Notes: generated by a model not told the origin, from the letters alone. A stretch of DNA of 64,000 nucleotides from Schlegelella_A sp963778525 (GCA_963778525.1 CAVZUJ010000001.1:744001-808000), one strand, 5' to 3'; shown: positions 47,208 through 56,637, counted from the first letter of the stretch. A program made the numbers and translations.

Positions 47208-48059
47208 ATGAACGCCGACCTGCACTGCCACTCCACCGTCTCCGACGGCACGCTCGCACCCGAAGTCGTGGCGGCGCGCGCCAAGGCGAACGGCGTCGAG
47301 CTCTGGGCCCTGACCGATCACGACGAGATCGACGGCCAGCAACGCGCGCTCGAGGCGGCGCTCGCCCTGCGGCTGCCTTACCTCACCGGCACCGAGATCT
47401 CGGTGACGTTCGCCGGCGTCACGGTGCACATCGTCGGCCTCGGCTTCGATGCCGGCGACGCCCGCCTCGTCGAAGGCCTGAAGGCGACGCGCGGCGGGCG
47501 CGAAGCGCGCGCGCACGAGATGTCCGACGAGCTCGCCAAGGTGGGCATCGAGGGCGCCTTCGACGGCGCGCTGAAGTTCGTCGGCAATCCCGACCTCATC
47601 TCGCGCACGCACTTCGCGCGCTTTCTCGTCGAGTGCGGCGCCTGCAGCAGCACGCAGGACGTGTTCCGACGCTTTCTCGTCGAGGGCAAGCCCGGCTTCG
47701 TGCCGCACCGCTGGGCCACGCTGCGCGATGCGGTGACGTGGATCGGCGACGCCGGCGGCATCGCCGTCGTCGCCCATCCGGCGCGCTACAAGTTCACGCC
47801 GACCGAGGAATACGCGCTCTTCACCGAGTTCAAGGCGCTCGGCGGCCGAGCCGTCGAGGTCGTGACCGGCGCGCACAGCGCCACCGACGCGGCGCGCTAT
47901 GCCGACGCGGCGCGCGAGTTCGATCTGCTCGCATCGCGCGGCAGCGACTTCCATAGCCCCGAAGAAAGCCGCATCGATCTCGGCGGCCTGCCGCCGCTGC
48001 CGGCGGGCCTGAAGCCAGTCTGGGATGCGCTCGAGGCGCGAATCCACGTCGCTGCCTGA
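47208..48059 (+). CDS. rnm: PHP-domain nuclease/phosphatase (RNase AM/YciV-like)
   Basis: 283 residues. NADLHCHSTVSDGTLAPEVV (about 2-21) and WALTDHDEIDGQ (about 33-44) are PHP metal motifs, followed by GTEISVTFAGVTVHIVGLGFD, VVAHPARYK near 189-197 and SRGSDFHSPEES near 243-254. This pattern fits the YciV/TrpH group that hydrolyses 3',5'-bisphosphonucleosides and trims 5' ends of ribosomal RNA. The symbol is by family similarity. ATG 47208. Confidence 0.85.
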   Translation: MNADLHCHSTVSDGTLAPEVVAARAKANGVELWALTDHDEIDGQQRALEAALALRLPYLTGTEISVTFAGVTVHIVGLGFDAGDARLVEGLKATRGGREARAHEMSDELAKVGIEGAFDGALKFVGNPDLISRTHFARFLVECGACSSTQDVFRRFLVEGKPGFVPHRWATLRDAVTWIGDAGGIAVVAHPARYKFTPTEEYALFTEFKALGGRAVEVVTGAHSATDAARYADAAREFDLLASRGSDFHSPEESRIDLGGLPPLPAGLKPVWDALEARIHVAA

Positions 48060-48086
48060 TTCTTTCGCGGCGCCGACAATCGGCGC

Positions 48087-48728
48087 ATGGCTCAGTACTT
48101 CGAGGTCCACCCGGTCAATCCCCAGCAGCGACTGCTGAAGCAGGCGGCGCAGATCCTGCACGCCGGCGGCGTGGCCGCGATTCCCACCGATTCCAGCTAC
48201 GCGCTGGTCTGCCATCTCGACGACAAGGCCGCGGCCGAGCAGCTGCGCCGGATTCGCGGTGTCGACGAGCGGCACCACCTCACCTTGCTCTGCCGCGACC
48301 TCTCCGAGGTGGCGAGCTACGCCCGCGTCGACAACAAGCAGTACCGCCTGCTCAAGGCAGCGACGCCCGGACCGTTCACCTTCATCCTCGAGGCGACCAA
48401 GGAAGTGCCGCGGCGCGTCTCCCATCCTTCGCGGCGCACGGTCGGCCTGCGCGTGCCCGATCACGCCGTGACGCGGGCGCTGCTCGATCTGCTCGGCCAG
48501 CCGCTGCTCGCGACGACGCTGATCGCACCCGACGAGATCGAGCCGATGAACGACCCGGAGCGGATCCGCGCGCGCTTCGAGAAGGTCGTGCAGGCGATCG
48601 TCGATGCCGGCGCCTGCCCGATGCGGCCGACCACCGTGGTCGACCTCACCGGCGATCCGCCGGTGTTGCTGCGCCTCGGCCGCGGCGATCCGGCGCTGCT
48701 GGGCATCGATGCCGAACAAGAGGCTTGA
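48087..48728 (+). CDS. Sua5/YciO/YrdC family protein
   Basis: 213 residues. AAQILHAGGVAAIPTDSSYALVCHLDDKAA (about 23-52) is the family core, then RHHLTLLCRDLSEVASYARV (K-R-x-x-x-P variant) and ATPGPFTFILEATKEVPRRVSHPSRRTVGLRVPDH. This matches the YciO-type subgroup, related to threonylcarbamoyl-AMP synthase of tRNA t6A synthesis; whether this copy makes t6A is uncertain. ATG 48087 sits directly after an inverted repeat GCGCCGA-CAA-TCGGCGC. Confidence 0.9.
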   Translation: MAQYFEVHPVNPQQRLLKQAAQILHAGGVAAIPTDSSYALVCHLDDKAAAEQLRRIRGVDERHHLTLLCRDLSEVASYARVDNKQYRLLKAATPGPFTFILEATKEVPRRVSHPSRRTVGLRVPDHAVTRALLDLLGQPLLATTLIAPDEIEPMNDPERIRARFEKVVQAIVDAGACPMRPTTVVDLTGDPPVLLRLGRGDPALLGIDAEQEA

Positions 48729-48750
48729 CGGGTCGCACCGATGCTACTAG

Positions 48751-48762
48751 AGTGATATCACT
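48751..48762. promoter_or_regulatory. perfect palindrome, candidate operator
   Basis: AGTGATATCACT is a perfect 12 bp palindrome 56 bases before the SPFH gene. It overlaps the region between a TTGACG (48725) and a consensus TTGACA (48764-48769). The two genes downstream encode an SPFH protein and a ribbon-helix-helix protein; proteins of the latter fold usually bind such palindromes. Autoregulation is inference. Confidence 0.5.
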
Positions 48763-48817
48763 TTGACATCGCCACGGAATTGCGCGGCGGAGTCGAGGCC
48801 ACACTCAGGAGCGTGTC

Positions 48818-49708
48818 ATGGCGATGCAATCGGCGGAAGAACGACAAGCCGCGACGACAAGTGGATTCGTCTACATCTCGGTCGGACTGATCTTTCTTCT
48901 TCTCGCCGCCGCCCTGGTGATGCTGCGGCCGATGGGGCCGACGCTGGTTCTGCTCGTCGTCGCCGTGCTGGTGGCGTTCTGGTGCCTGGTCGGCCTCTAC
49001 ATGCTGCAGCCGAACCAGGCCGCCCTGCTGCTGCTCTTCGGCAGCTACCGGGGCACCGACCGCGAGCGCGGCCTGCGCTGGGCCAACCCGTTCTATACGA
49101 AGACCAAGATCTCGGTGCGGGCGCACAACTTCAACAGCGAGAAGCTGAAGGTCAACGACAAGCGCGGCAACCCGATCGAGATCGCGGCGACGGTGGTCTG
49201 GCGCGTCGACGACACGGCCAAGGCCAGCTTCGACGTCGAGAACTACGAGGCCTACGTGCTGACGCAGGCCGAGTCGGCGGTGCGCCATCTGGCGCTCAGC
49301 TACGCCTATGACAACTTCGAGGAGCCGAGCGCCACGGGCGTGCACGAGGTGACGCTGCGCTCGGGCACCGAGGAAGTCTCGGCGGCCCTGCGCAACGAGC
49401 TGCAGCAGCGCTTCGCGCAGGCCGGCATCGTCGTCGTCGACGCCAAGCTGACCCACCTGGCCTACGCGCCGGAGATCGCCGGAACGATGCTGCGCCGCCA
49501 GCAGGCCGAAGCGGTGATCGCGGCACGGACGAAGATCGTCGCCGGCGCGGTCGGCATGGTCGAGATGGCGCTCAACGCATTGCAGGAGCGCGGCCTCGTC
49601 CAGCTCGACGACGAGCGGCGAGCGGCGATGGTCAGCAACCTGCTCGTCGTTCTTTGCTCCGACCACGACGCGACGCCGGTGGTCAACGCCGGCACCCTCT
49701 ACAACTGA
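48818..49708 (+). CDS. SPFH (band 7/stomatin) domain protein
   Basis: 296 residues. Two adjacent N-terminal membrane segments at about 14-58 are followed by MLQPNQAALLLLFGSYRGTDRERGLRWANPFYTKTKISVRAHNF, the SPFH beginning, then NDKRGNPIEIAATVVWRVDDTAKASFDVENYEAYV and QAESAVRHLALSYAYD. These proteins oligomerise at membranes, often scaffolding lipid domains or proteases. It is paired with the small DNA-binding protein downstream. Confidence 0.92.
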   Translation: MAMQSAEERQAATTSGFVYISVGLIFLLLAAALVMLRPMGPTLVLLVVAVLVAFWCLVGLYMLQPNQAALLLLFGSYRGTDRERGLRWANPFYTKTKISVRAHNFNSEKLKVNDKRGNPIEIAATVVWRVDDTAKASFDVENYEAYVLTQAESAVRHLALSYAYDNFEEPSATGVHEVTLRSGTEEVSAALRNELQQRFAQAGIVVVDAKLTHLAYAPEIAGTMLRRQQAEAVIAARTKIVAGAVGMVEMALNALQERGLVQLDDERRAAMVSNLLVVLCSDHDATPVVNAGTLYN

Positions 49709-49742
49709 GCCGGGCCGAGGCAACGACGACGCGACCCGGCCG

Positions 49743-49937
49743 ATGGCCAGCCCGGACAAGAAGGCCTTCCTGCTGCGCGTGGACGCGGCCGTGTGGTCCG
49801 AGATCGAGCGACTCGCGGCGGCCGAGCTGCGCAGCGCCAACGCACAGGTCGAGTACCTGTTGCGCGAAGCACTGAGGGCGCGCCTGGGGCGGCACGCCGC
49901 GACCCCGGTGGCGAAGGGGCGAATCACGAAGCGGTAG
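49743..49937 (+). CDS. ribbon-helix-helix (Arc-like) DNA-binding protein
   Basis: 64 residues. KKAFLLRVDAAVWSEIERLAAAELRSANAQVEYLLREALRARLG has the short beta strand (AFLLRVD) and two helices of the ribbon-helix-helix fold used by Arc, MetJ and many antitoxins. No toxin gene is beside it; the neighbour is the SPFH gene, 34 bases upstream. It may regulate that operon through the 48751 palindrome. Confidence 0.85.
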   Translation: MASPDKKAFLLRVDAAVWSEIERLAAAELRSANAQVEYLLREALRARLGRHAATPVAKGRITKR

Positions 49938-50027
49938 ATGCGCCGGACGAAGCGGCGCAGCGCGTGGCCGCAGACGGACCGGCTCCTTCAGCGATCGCGC
50001 GAGCTGGCCGAGCCTGGTCCGTTCGAG

Positions 50028-50817
50028 CTAGCGCTCGATGCGCGCCACCGCGCTGTGCGCGTGGATCGACTCGAAGTTCTCGACGTCGACCATGTAGTGA
50101 CCGATGCGCGCATCGGCATTGAGGGCGAGGGCGACGTCGCGCACCATGTCCTCTACGAACTTCGGGTTTTCGTAGGCGCGCTCGGTGATCCACTTCTCGT
50201 CGGCGCGCTTGAGCGACGACCAGATCTCGCTCGACGCCGCATCCTCGGCGAAGCGCACCAGCTCGCGCCACGAGACCTCGCCGAGCAGCTCGACCCGGAC
50301 CGTGACGTGCGAGCGCTGGTTGTGCGCACCGTAGTCGGAGATCTCCTTCGAGCACGGACAGAGCGATTTGACCGGCACCACCACTTCGGCCGACACGGTG
50401 GTGGCGCCCGCCCGCGTTTCGACGATCAGGCGGCCCTGGTATTCGAGCAGGCTCTCGACTCCCGAGACCGGCGCGCGCTTCCTGAGGAAGAACGGGAAGC
50501 TCGCTTCGACCCGCCCTTCGCTCGCGCCCAGCAACACCAGCATGCGCGCGGTCTCACGCGCCGAGCACCTGCGCATCGACCGGTTCACCGAGCGAATCGA
50601 GCCAGGCGACGAAGCGCGACATGTGGGTGCCCTTCTGCTCGGCCGGCAGCGCCACGTCGAGCGACCACTCGGCAACCGTCGGCAGCACCGCGCCTTCGAT
50701 CTTCAACTGCAGCGGATAGCGCACACCGCGCACGCCGACGCGCTGGATCGCTATTCTGCGATCGTCGTGCGCCGACTGCGTGTCGGGGATATGCAGGGCC
50801 TCGATCAGATTGGTCAT
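50028..50817 (-). CDS. folE2: GTP cyclohydrolase I type 2 (FolE2), frameshifted
   Basis: The N-terminal part, MTNLIEALHIPDTQSAHDDRRIAIQRVGVRGVRYPL...KGTHMSRFVAWLDSLGEPVDAQVLGA, is in one frame and stops at 50554. The rest, RVEASFPFFLRKRAPVSGVESLLEYQG, VPVKSLCPCSKEISDYGAHNQRSHV and the C-terminal FVEDMVRDVALALN, is in another. Joined, it is a normal FolE2, which makes dihydroneopterin triphosphate from GTP for folate synthesis. The metal-site Cys (SLCPCSK) is intact. One indel near 50560-50580 explains the break; a sequencing error is plausible. Confidence 0.88.
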
Positions 50818-50868
50818 GGCAACGAACGGCGCGAGCGGCTCGGCATCAACATCCGCGAATTGTGCCGA

Positions 50869-52779
50869 TCAAAGACCAACCGCGTTGCGCACGGGGGCGG
50901 CCATCAGGGTCGGCATGAAGCCGAAACGGCGCTGGATCGATTGCTCGATGCCGGCCGCGTCGAGACCGTAGAGCGCAAGCAGCTTGCCCGGGTCGCCATG
51001 CTCGCTGAAGCTGTCGGCCAGGCCCAGGGTCAGCACCGGAACCTCGATGCGCGCCTCGGCCAATGCCTCCAGCACCGCACTGCCCGCCCCGCCCATGACC
51101 GAACCTTCTTCCACGGTCACGATTGCATCATGGCGGCGCGCCAGCTCAGTCACCAGCGCGACATCGAGCGGCTTGGCAAAACGCATGTTGGCCACGGTCG
51201 CGTCGAATTTCTCGGCCGCGGCCAGGGCGGGGTAGAGGACGGTGCCGAAGGCGAGGATGGCGATCCGCCGGCCGGCCATGGCCTTCGTCGACTCGCGCCG
51301 GATCTCGCCCTTGCCGAAGGGGATCTCGGTCATCGCGGCCTGCGGCAGCTTGCCGGCGCCGCTGCCGCGCGGGTAGCGCACTGCCACCGGATGGTTCTGC
51401 ATGAAGGCGGTATAGAGCGCCTGCCGGCATTCGTCTTCGTCGGCCGGCGTCAGCACGCTCACGTTCGGAACGCAGCGCAGGTAGGCGATGTCGTAGGCGC
51501 CGGCATGGGTCGCACCGTCGGCGCCGACGAGCCCGGCGCGGTCGAGCGCGAAGACCACGGGCAGGTTCTGGATCGCCACGTCGTGGATCAGCTGGTCGTA
51601 GGCGCGCTGCAGGAAGGTGGAGTAGATCGCGACCACCGGCTTCATGCCTTCGCAGGCCAACCCCGCCGCGAAGGTCACGGCATGCTGCTCGGCGATGCCG
51701 ACGTCGTAGAAGCGCTTCGGGAAGCGCTTCTCGAACTCGAGCATGCCCGAGCCACCGCTCATCGCCGGCGTGATGCCGATCAGGCGCTCGTCCTTCTCGG
51801 CCATGTCGCAAAGCCATTGCCCGAAGACCTGGGTGAAAGTGAGCTTGGGCGGCGTCGCCGGCTTGACCAGGCCCACCGCCGGATCGAACTTGCCCGGGCC
51901 GTGATAGTTGACCGGATCGTTCTCGGCCAGCTTGTAGCCGTAGCCCTTCTTCGTCACCACGTGCAGGAACTGCGGCCCCTTCAGCTGGCGCAGGTTCTCG
52001 AGCGTCGGAATCAGCGAGTCGAGGTCGTGGCCGTCGATCGGGCCGACGTAGTTGAAGCCGAACTCCTCGAAGATCGTGCCCGGCACGACCATGCCCTTGG
52101 CATGCTCCTCGAAGCGGCGCGCCAGCTCGAAGAGCGGCGGCGCGTTCTTCAGCACGTTCTTGGCGGTGTCGCGCGCCGCGGCATAGAACTTGCCGCTCAT
52201 CAGGCGCGCCAGGTAGCGGTTGAGCGCGCCGACCGGCGGCGAGATCGACATGTCGTTGTCGTTGAGGATCACCAGCATGTCGGTCTGCGACACGCCGGCG
52301 TTGTTCATCGCCTCGAAGGCCATGCCGGCGCTCATCGCGCCGTCGCCGATCACCGCCACCGCCTTGCGGTTCTCGCCCTTCATGCGCGCCGCCACGGCCA
52401 TGCCGAGCACGGCCGAGATCGAGGTCGAGGAATGCGCCGTGCCGAAGGTGTCGTATTCGCTCTCGTCGCGGCGCGGAAAGCCGGAAATGCCGCCGAGCTG
52501 GCGCAGGGTCGACATGCGCTCGCGCCGCCCGGTCAGCACCTTGTGCGGATAGGTCTGGTGGCCGACGTCCCAGACGATGCGGTCGTACGGGGTGTCGAAG
52601 ACATGGTGCAGGGCGATCGTGAGCTCGACCGTGCCGAGGTTCGAAGAAAGATGGCCCCCGGTCTGCGACACGCTCTGCACGACGAACTCGCGCAACTCGC
52701 CGGCGAGCTGCTTCAGCTCCGGGCGCGACAGGCGGCGCACGTCGGCGGGGCTGGCAATCGATTCGAGCAGCTTGGCCAT
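50869..52779 (-). CDS. dxs: 1-deoxy-D-xylulose-5-phosphate synthase
   Basis: 636 residues, normal length, from ATG 52779. SQTGGHLSSNLGTVELTIALHHVFDTPYDRIVWDVGHQ (thiamine site His), SISAVLGMAVAARMKGENRKAVAVIGDGAMSAGMAFEAMNNAG with the GDG motif, and YDVGIAEQHAVTFAAGLACEG are all present. It condenses pyruvate and glyceraldehyde-3-phosphate, the first step of the MEP isoprenoid pathway. It lies eight bases behind ispA in an operon. Confidence 0.98.
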   Translation of the reverse strand: MAKLLESIASPADVRRLSRPELKQLAGELREFVVQSVSQTGGHLSSNLGTVELTIALHHVFDTPYDRIVWDVGHQTYPHKVLTGRRERMSTLRQLGGISGFPRRDESEYDTFGTAHSSTSISAVLGMAVAARMKGENRKAVAVIGDGAMSAGMAFEAMNNAGVSQTDMLVILNDNDMSISPPVGALNRYLARLMSGKFYAAARDTAKNVLKNAPPLFELARRFEEHAKGMVVPGTIFEEFGFNYVGPIDGHDLDSLIPTLENLRQLKGPQFLHVVTKKGYGYKLAENDPVNYHGPGKFDPAVGLVKPATPPKLTFTQVFGQWLCDMAEKDERLIGITPAMSGGSGMLEFEKRFPKRFYDVGIAEQHAVTFAAGLACEGMKPVVAIYSTFLQRAYDQLIHDVAIQNLPVVFALDRAGLVGADGATHAGAYDIAYLRCVPNVSVLTPADEDECRQALYTAFMQNHPVAVRYPRGSGAGKLPQAAMTEIPFGKGEIRRESTKAMAGRRIAILAFGTVLYPALAAAEKFDATVANMRFAKPLDVALVTELARRHDAIVTVEEGSVMGGAGSAVLEALAEARIEVPVLTLGLADSFSEHGDPGKLLALYGLDAAGIEQSIQRRFGFMPTLMAAPVRNAVGL

Positions 52780-52786
52780 CGTGGTG

Positions 52787-53677
52787 TCAGTTCTCGCGGT
52801 CGACGACGCGGTCGGCCAGGGTAAGGAGGCTGGCGACCCGGTCGAGGCCGCTGGCGCCGAGGGCGGCGCGCGCCGATTGCCGCAATGCGTCGGCGCGATG
52901 GCGGGCGGCCTCGAGTCCGAGCACGCTGACATAGGTCGGCTTGTTGTGGTCGAGGTCCTTGCCGGCGGTCTTGCCGAGCGTTTCGGAAGCCTGGGTCACG
53001 TCGAGGATGTCGTCGACGACCTGGAAGGCAAGACCGACGGCCTCGCCGTAGTTCGAAAGCGCCTGCCAGGCCTGGGTCGAAGGCTGGCCGCACGCCGCGC
53101 CCATCAGCACGCTGGCCTTCAGCAACGCGCCGGTCTTGCGCCGGTGCATGTCGGAAAGCGCCTGCTCGTCGAGCGGCAGGCCGACGCTGGCCAGATCGAT
53201 GGCCTGGCCGCCGGCCATGCCGGCGTCGCCGGCGGCGCGCGCCAGCAGGCCGCACAGGCGCGCCTGGAGCGCCGGATCGACCTGGCTCGCTTCCGGTGTC
53301 AGGACCTCGAAGGCCAGCGCCTGCATCGCGTCGCCGGCGAGCATCGCCTCCGCCACGCCGAAGCGCACGTGCACGGTCGGCTTGCCCCGCCGCAGCACGT
53401 CGTTGTCCATGCAGGGAAGGTCGTCGTGGACCAGCGAATAGGCGTGGATCAGCTCGACCGCGCAGGCCGCGCGCAAGGCCGCTTCGTGCTTGCCGTGCAC
53501 GGCCTCGGCGGCGGCGAGCACGAGCAGCGGGCGCAGCCGCTTGCCGCCGTCGAGCACGGCGTAGCGCATCGCGTCGCCGAGACCCGAGGGCGCATGGGCC
53601 GGCACCCAGGCATCGAGCGCCGCCTCGACCGCATCGAGGCTGGTCATGGACCAGGCGTCGAAGGCGTCGCGCTTCAT
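52787..53677 (-). CDS. ispA: farnesyl diphosphate (polyprenyl) synthase
   Basis: 296 residues from ATG 53677, which overlaps the xseB stop (ATGA). The first Asp-rich motif is VHDDLPCMDNDVLRRGKPTVH (D-D-x-x-x-x-D), the second VGLAFQVVDDILDVTQASETLGKTAGKD. DGGKRLRPLLVLAAAEAV also fits. It condenses IPP with DMAPP and GPP to farnesyl diphosphate and sits with dxs in an isoprenoid operon. A frame running in from xseB is caused by the frameshift there. Confidence 0.96.
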   Translation of the reverse strand: MKRDAFDAWSMTSLDAVEAALDAWVPAHAPSGLGDAMRYAVLDGGKRLRPLLVLAAAEAVHGKHEAALRAACAVELIHAYSLVHDDLPCMDNDVLRRGKPTVHVRFGVAEAMLAGDAMQALAFEVLTPEASQVDPALQARLCGLLARAAGDAGMAGGQAIDLASVGLPLDEQALSDMHRRKTGALLKASVLMGAACGQPSTQAWQALSNYGEAVGLAFQVVDDILDVTQASETLGKTAGKDLDHNKPTYVSVLGLEAARHRADALRQSARAALGASGLDRVASLLTLADRVVDREN

Positions 53678-53920
53678 TTGGGATTCAGCCAGGGCTTGAG
53701 CTCGCCGTCTTCGAGCACGCGGACCTGCTGCTCCACCGCCTCGAGTCGGCCGCGGCAGATAGTGCAGCAGCTCGGCGCCGCGCCGATAGCCCTCGAGCAA
53801 GCCCTCGAGCGGCAACTGGCCGCCTTCCATCGCCGCGACGAGCGCCTCCAGCTCGCCGAGCGCAGCCTCGTAGTTCGCGGGAACGGGCGCGCTCGGGCCG
53901 GGTTGCGGGACGGTCGTCAT
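53674..53920 (-). CDS. xseB: exodeoxyribonuclease VII small subunit, frameshifted
   Basis: The first 55 codons (ANYEAALGELEALVAAMEGGQLPLEGLLEGYRRGAELLHY) are a clear XseB. The expected end CRGRLEAVEQQVRVLEDGELKPWLNPK is present in the next frame, ending in TGA that overlaps the ispA ATG. One extra base near 53755 shifts the frame. The family length is about 80 residues, matching the corrected product. With XseA it forms exonuclease VII. Confidence 0.88.
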
Positions 53921-54143
53921 TCGGGATCGGCAAAGGCTCGATTGTAGTCAGCCACCCCGGCCTCACCTACCCCGTGCACCGACCGACGCGCGTCTGCGAA
54001 CGACGGACTGTTCCCGGGCCTTCTCGGGCGGGCGCGCAGGCCGCCGCTGGGTACAATTCGCGTCCCTTCGGAAAGACGGCTCTCGAGCCGCCCTTTCGCC
54101 GATCTGGTCGGCTTCGATATCGCTTTTTGGAGGAAGTGTCGCC
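53921..54143. promoter_or_regulatory. divergent promoter region
   Basis: 223 bases between xseB (leftward) and the Rieske gene (rightward). Each direction has a TACAAT-like -10: rightward at 54052-54057, leftward as ATTGTA at 53941-53946 on the + strand. No clear -35 boxes are visible, so this is tentative. Nothing else is seen here. Confidence 0.4.
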
Positions 54144-55271
54144 ATGTCCGACCAGCGCGTCCCTGCGCAGGCCCTTGCCCGAAGTCACTCGCCGCTTTCA
54201 GTTCGCAGCTACTTCGACGCCGCGCTCTACGAGCGCGAGATCGCCACGCTGTTCGCACGTGGCGCCCGCTACATCGGCCACGAGCTGGCGGTGCCGGAGG
54301 TCGGCGACTTCCACGCCTTGCCGCAGGAAGGCGAAGGGCGCGCGCTCGTGCGCTCGAAGGAAGGCGTGCAGCTGGTCTCCAACGTCTGCCGGCATCGCCA
54401 GGCGATCATGCTGCGCGGACGCGGCAAGCGCGACGGCAACATCGTCTGCCCGCTGCATCGCTGGACCTACGACCTCAAGGGCGAGCTGATCGGCGCACCG
54501 CACTTCGCCGACGACCCGTGCCTGTCGCTCCGCAACTATCCGCTGCAGAGCTGGAACGGCATGCTCTTCGAAGGGCCCGGGGCCGGAGCCGGGCGAAGCG
54601 TGGCCGGCGACCTGGGCCGCCTCGGCCCGCACACCGACCTCGACTTCACCGGCTATGCCTTCGACAGCGTCCAGCTGCACGAGTGCAACTACAACTGGAA
54701 GACCTTCATCGAGGTCTACCTCGAGGACTATCACGTCGCGCCGTTCCATCCCGGGCTCGGCCAGTTCGTGACCTGCGAAGACCTGCGCTGGGAATTCGGC
54801 GCCGACTATTCGGTGCAGACCGTCGGCCCGAAGAACGAGCTCGCCAAGCCGGGGTCGCCTGCCTACCGCAAGTGGCACGACGCCGTGCTCGCCTATCGCA
54901 AGGGCCGCTATGCCGACCCGGTGCCGCGCCACGGCGCGATCTGGCTCACCTACTACCCGGCGGTGATGGTCGAGTGGTATCCGCACGTGCTGGTGGTCTC
55001 CACGCTCTATCCGAAGGGCCCCCAGAAGACACTCAACGTCGTCGAGTTCTACTACCCGGAAGAGATCCACGCCTTCGAACGCGAGTTCGTCGAGGCCGAG
55101 CAGGCCGCGTACTGGGAAACCTGCGCCGAAGACGACGAGATCGCCTTGCGCATGGACGCCGGCCGGCGCGCCCTGATGGAGCGCGGCGACGACGACCGCG
55201 GGCCGTACCAGAGCCCGATGGAAGACGGCATGCAGCAATTCCACGAGTGGTACAGCCAGGCCATGCGCTGA
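54144..55271 (+). CDS. Rieske-type aromatic ring-hydroxylating oxygenase alpha subunit
   Basis: 375 residues. The Rieske cluster ligands are CRH and CPLH in NVCRHRQAIMLRGRGKRDGNIVCPLHRWTYDLKG (about 78-111). The catalytic iron site is FIEVYLEDYHVAPFHPG (about 187-203), with two His and a later Asp. Single-gene members of this group occur next to ispA/dxs in Burkholderiales; their substrate is unknown to me. ATG 54144 follows TTTTTGGAGGAA. Confidence 0.92.
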   Translation: MSDQRVPAQALARSHSPLSVRSYFDAALYEREIATLFARGARYIGHELAVPEVGDFHALPQEGEGRALVRSKEGVQLVSNVCRHRQAIMLRGRGKRDGNIVCPLHRWTYDLKGELIGAPHFADDPCLSLRNYPLQSWNGMLFEGPGAGAGRSVAGDLGRLGPHTDLDFTGYAFDSVQLHECNYNWKTFIEVYLEDYHVAPFHPGLGQFVTCEDLRWEFGADYSVQTVGPKNELAKPGSPAYRKWHDAVLAYRKGRYADPVPRHGAIWLTYYPAVMVEWYPHVLVVSTLYPKGPQKTLNVVEFYYPEEIHAFEREFVEAEQAAYWETCAEDDEIALRMDAGRRALMERGDDDRGPYQSPMEDGMQQFHEWYSQAMR

Positions 55272-55275
55272 CGCC

Positions 55276-56132
55276 ATGACTCAGCCCACCTTCGCCACCC
55301 TCGTCGACGCCCGGACCCTGCGCGGCCTGCTGGCCGGCGCCTCGCCGCCGGTCGTCCTCGACGCGGGCTTCGACCTGGCCGACACCGCCTCCGGCGAGCG
55401 CGCCTTCGGCGCGGGTCATATCCCCGGCTCGCGCTACGCCCATCTCGACCGCGACCTCTCGACGGCCAAGACCGGCCGCAACGGTCGTCATCCGCTGCCG
55501 GACCGAGCCGCCTTCGCACGCACCGTCGCCGGCTGGGGCATCGTGCCGGGCCGGCAGGTGGTGAGCCTCGACCGGCAGGGCGGCATGTATGCGGCGCGCC
55601 TGTGGTGGATGCTGCGCTGGCTCGGGCACCCGGAGGCCGCCGTGCTCGATGGCGGCTACGCCGCGTGGCTGGCCGCCGGCGGCGAGGTATCGACCGCGCC
55701 AGCGGCGGCGCTCGCATCCGGCGCGCCCTATCCCGAGCGCGCGCCGCTCGCGCCCAGCATCGATGCCGCCGGCCTGGCGGCGCAACTCGGCCAGGCCGCA
55801 CTTCTCGACGCGCGCTCGGGCGAGCGCTTTCGCGGCGACAAGGAGCCGATCGATCCCGTCGCCGGCCACATTCCCGGCGCGCTCAACCGCTTCCACGCCG
55901 GCAACCTCACGCCCGAGGGCACGTTCAAGCCGGCCGACCAGTTGCGGCGCGAATTCAAGCCGTGCTCGGCGCCCGTATGGCGAGCGAGGTGGTGCACTCG
56001 TGCGGCTCGGGCGTGACCGCCTGCCACAACCTGCTGGCCATGGAGCACGCGGGCCTGCATGGCTCGCGCCTGTACCCCGGCTCGTGGAGCGAGTGGTCGT
56101 CGGACCCGGCGCGGCCGATCGCGCGCGGCTGA
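55276..56132 (+). CDS. rhodanese-type sulfurtransferase, frameshifted
   Basis: Two rhodanese domains. The first frame (55276 on) encodes the inactive N-terminal domain and most of the second: VVLDAGFDLADTASGERAFGAGHIPGSRYAHLDRDL, then LLDARSGERFRGDKEPIDPVAGHIPGALNR. Near 55960 it leaves homology; the missing MASEVVHSCGSGVTACHNLL with catalytic Cys in CGSGVTA continues in another frame to TGA 56132. One missing G in AAGGCCGTG would restore it. Similar to 3-mercaptopyruvate or thiosulfate sulfurtransferases. Confidence 0.87.
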
Positions 56133-56202
56133 ATCTTTCCGTGTCGCCTGCGGAGGTCTTCGCAATGCGAAGATGCGGGCCGCCAGCTTCTTGGAGGTGA
56201 CG

Positions 56203-56637
56203 ATGTACAAGCGAATCCTCATTCCCACCGATGGCTCCGAAATCACGGCGCGGGCGATCGCGGCCGGCGTCGGCCTGGCCAAGGCGCTCGGCGCCGAGGT
56301 CGACACGATCTCGGTCAAGGAGCCCTTCCCCTACGGGGCCGTCGCCGAAATGCAGCCGACGCCGCCGCAGGAGTTCTTCGAAGCCCAGGAGCGGGCGGCG
56401 GCGCGCTATGTCCGCGTTGTCATCGATGCCTGCGACGCTGCCGGCGTCGTCTGCCATGCCATCACCATCGAAGGCCTGCAGCCGTGGGAAGCGATCGTCG
56501 AGCACGCCGAGAAGACGCACTGCGATCTGCTGGTGATGGGCTCGCACGGGCGCAGCGGCCTCGCTTCGCTGTTCCTCGGCAGCGAGACGCAGGACGTCCT
56601 GAAGCACACCAAGATTCCGGTGCTCGTGGTCCGCTGA
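56203..56637 (+). CDS. universal stress protein (UspA family)
   Basis: 144 residues. MYKRILIPTDGSEITARAIAAGVGLAKALGAEV opens the fold. CDLLVMGSHGRSGLASLFLGSETQDVLKHTKIPVLVVR (about 107-144) contains the ATP-binding G-x(2)-G-x(9)-G-(S/T) motif. GGAGGTGA lies about six bases before ATG 56203. Confidence 0.94.
   Translation: MYKRILIPTDGSEITARAIAAGVGLAKALGAEVDTISVKEPFPYGAVAEMQPTPPQEFFEAQERAAARYVRVVIDACDAAGVVCHAITIEGLQPWEAIVEHAEKTHCDLLVMGSHGRSGLASLFLGSETQDVLKHTKIPVLVVR

Noticed and set aside
44476..47259. 927-codon - strand frame
   Set aside because: It is antisense to the permease-peptidase gene, whose motifs (HEAAHQWW) are unmistakable on the + strand.
49743..49937. Antitoxin of a toxin-antitoxin pair
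   Set aside because: The ribbon-helix-helix fold fits, but no toxin gene lies beside it; the neighbour is an SPFH membrane protein.
50368..52824. 818-codon + strand frame
   Set aside because: It is the reverse of dxs and folE2; those genes show all expected motifs.
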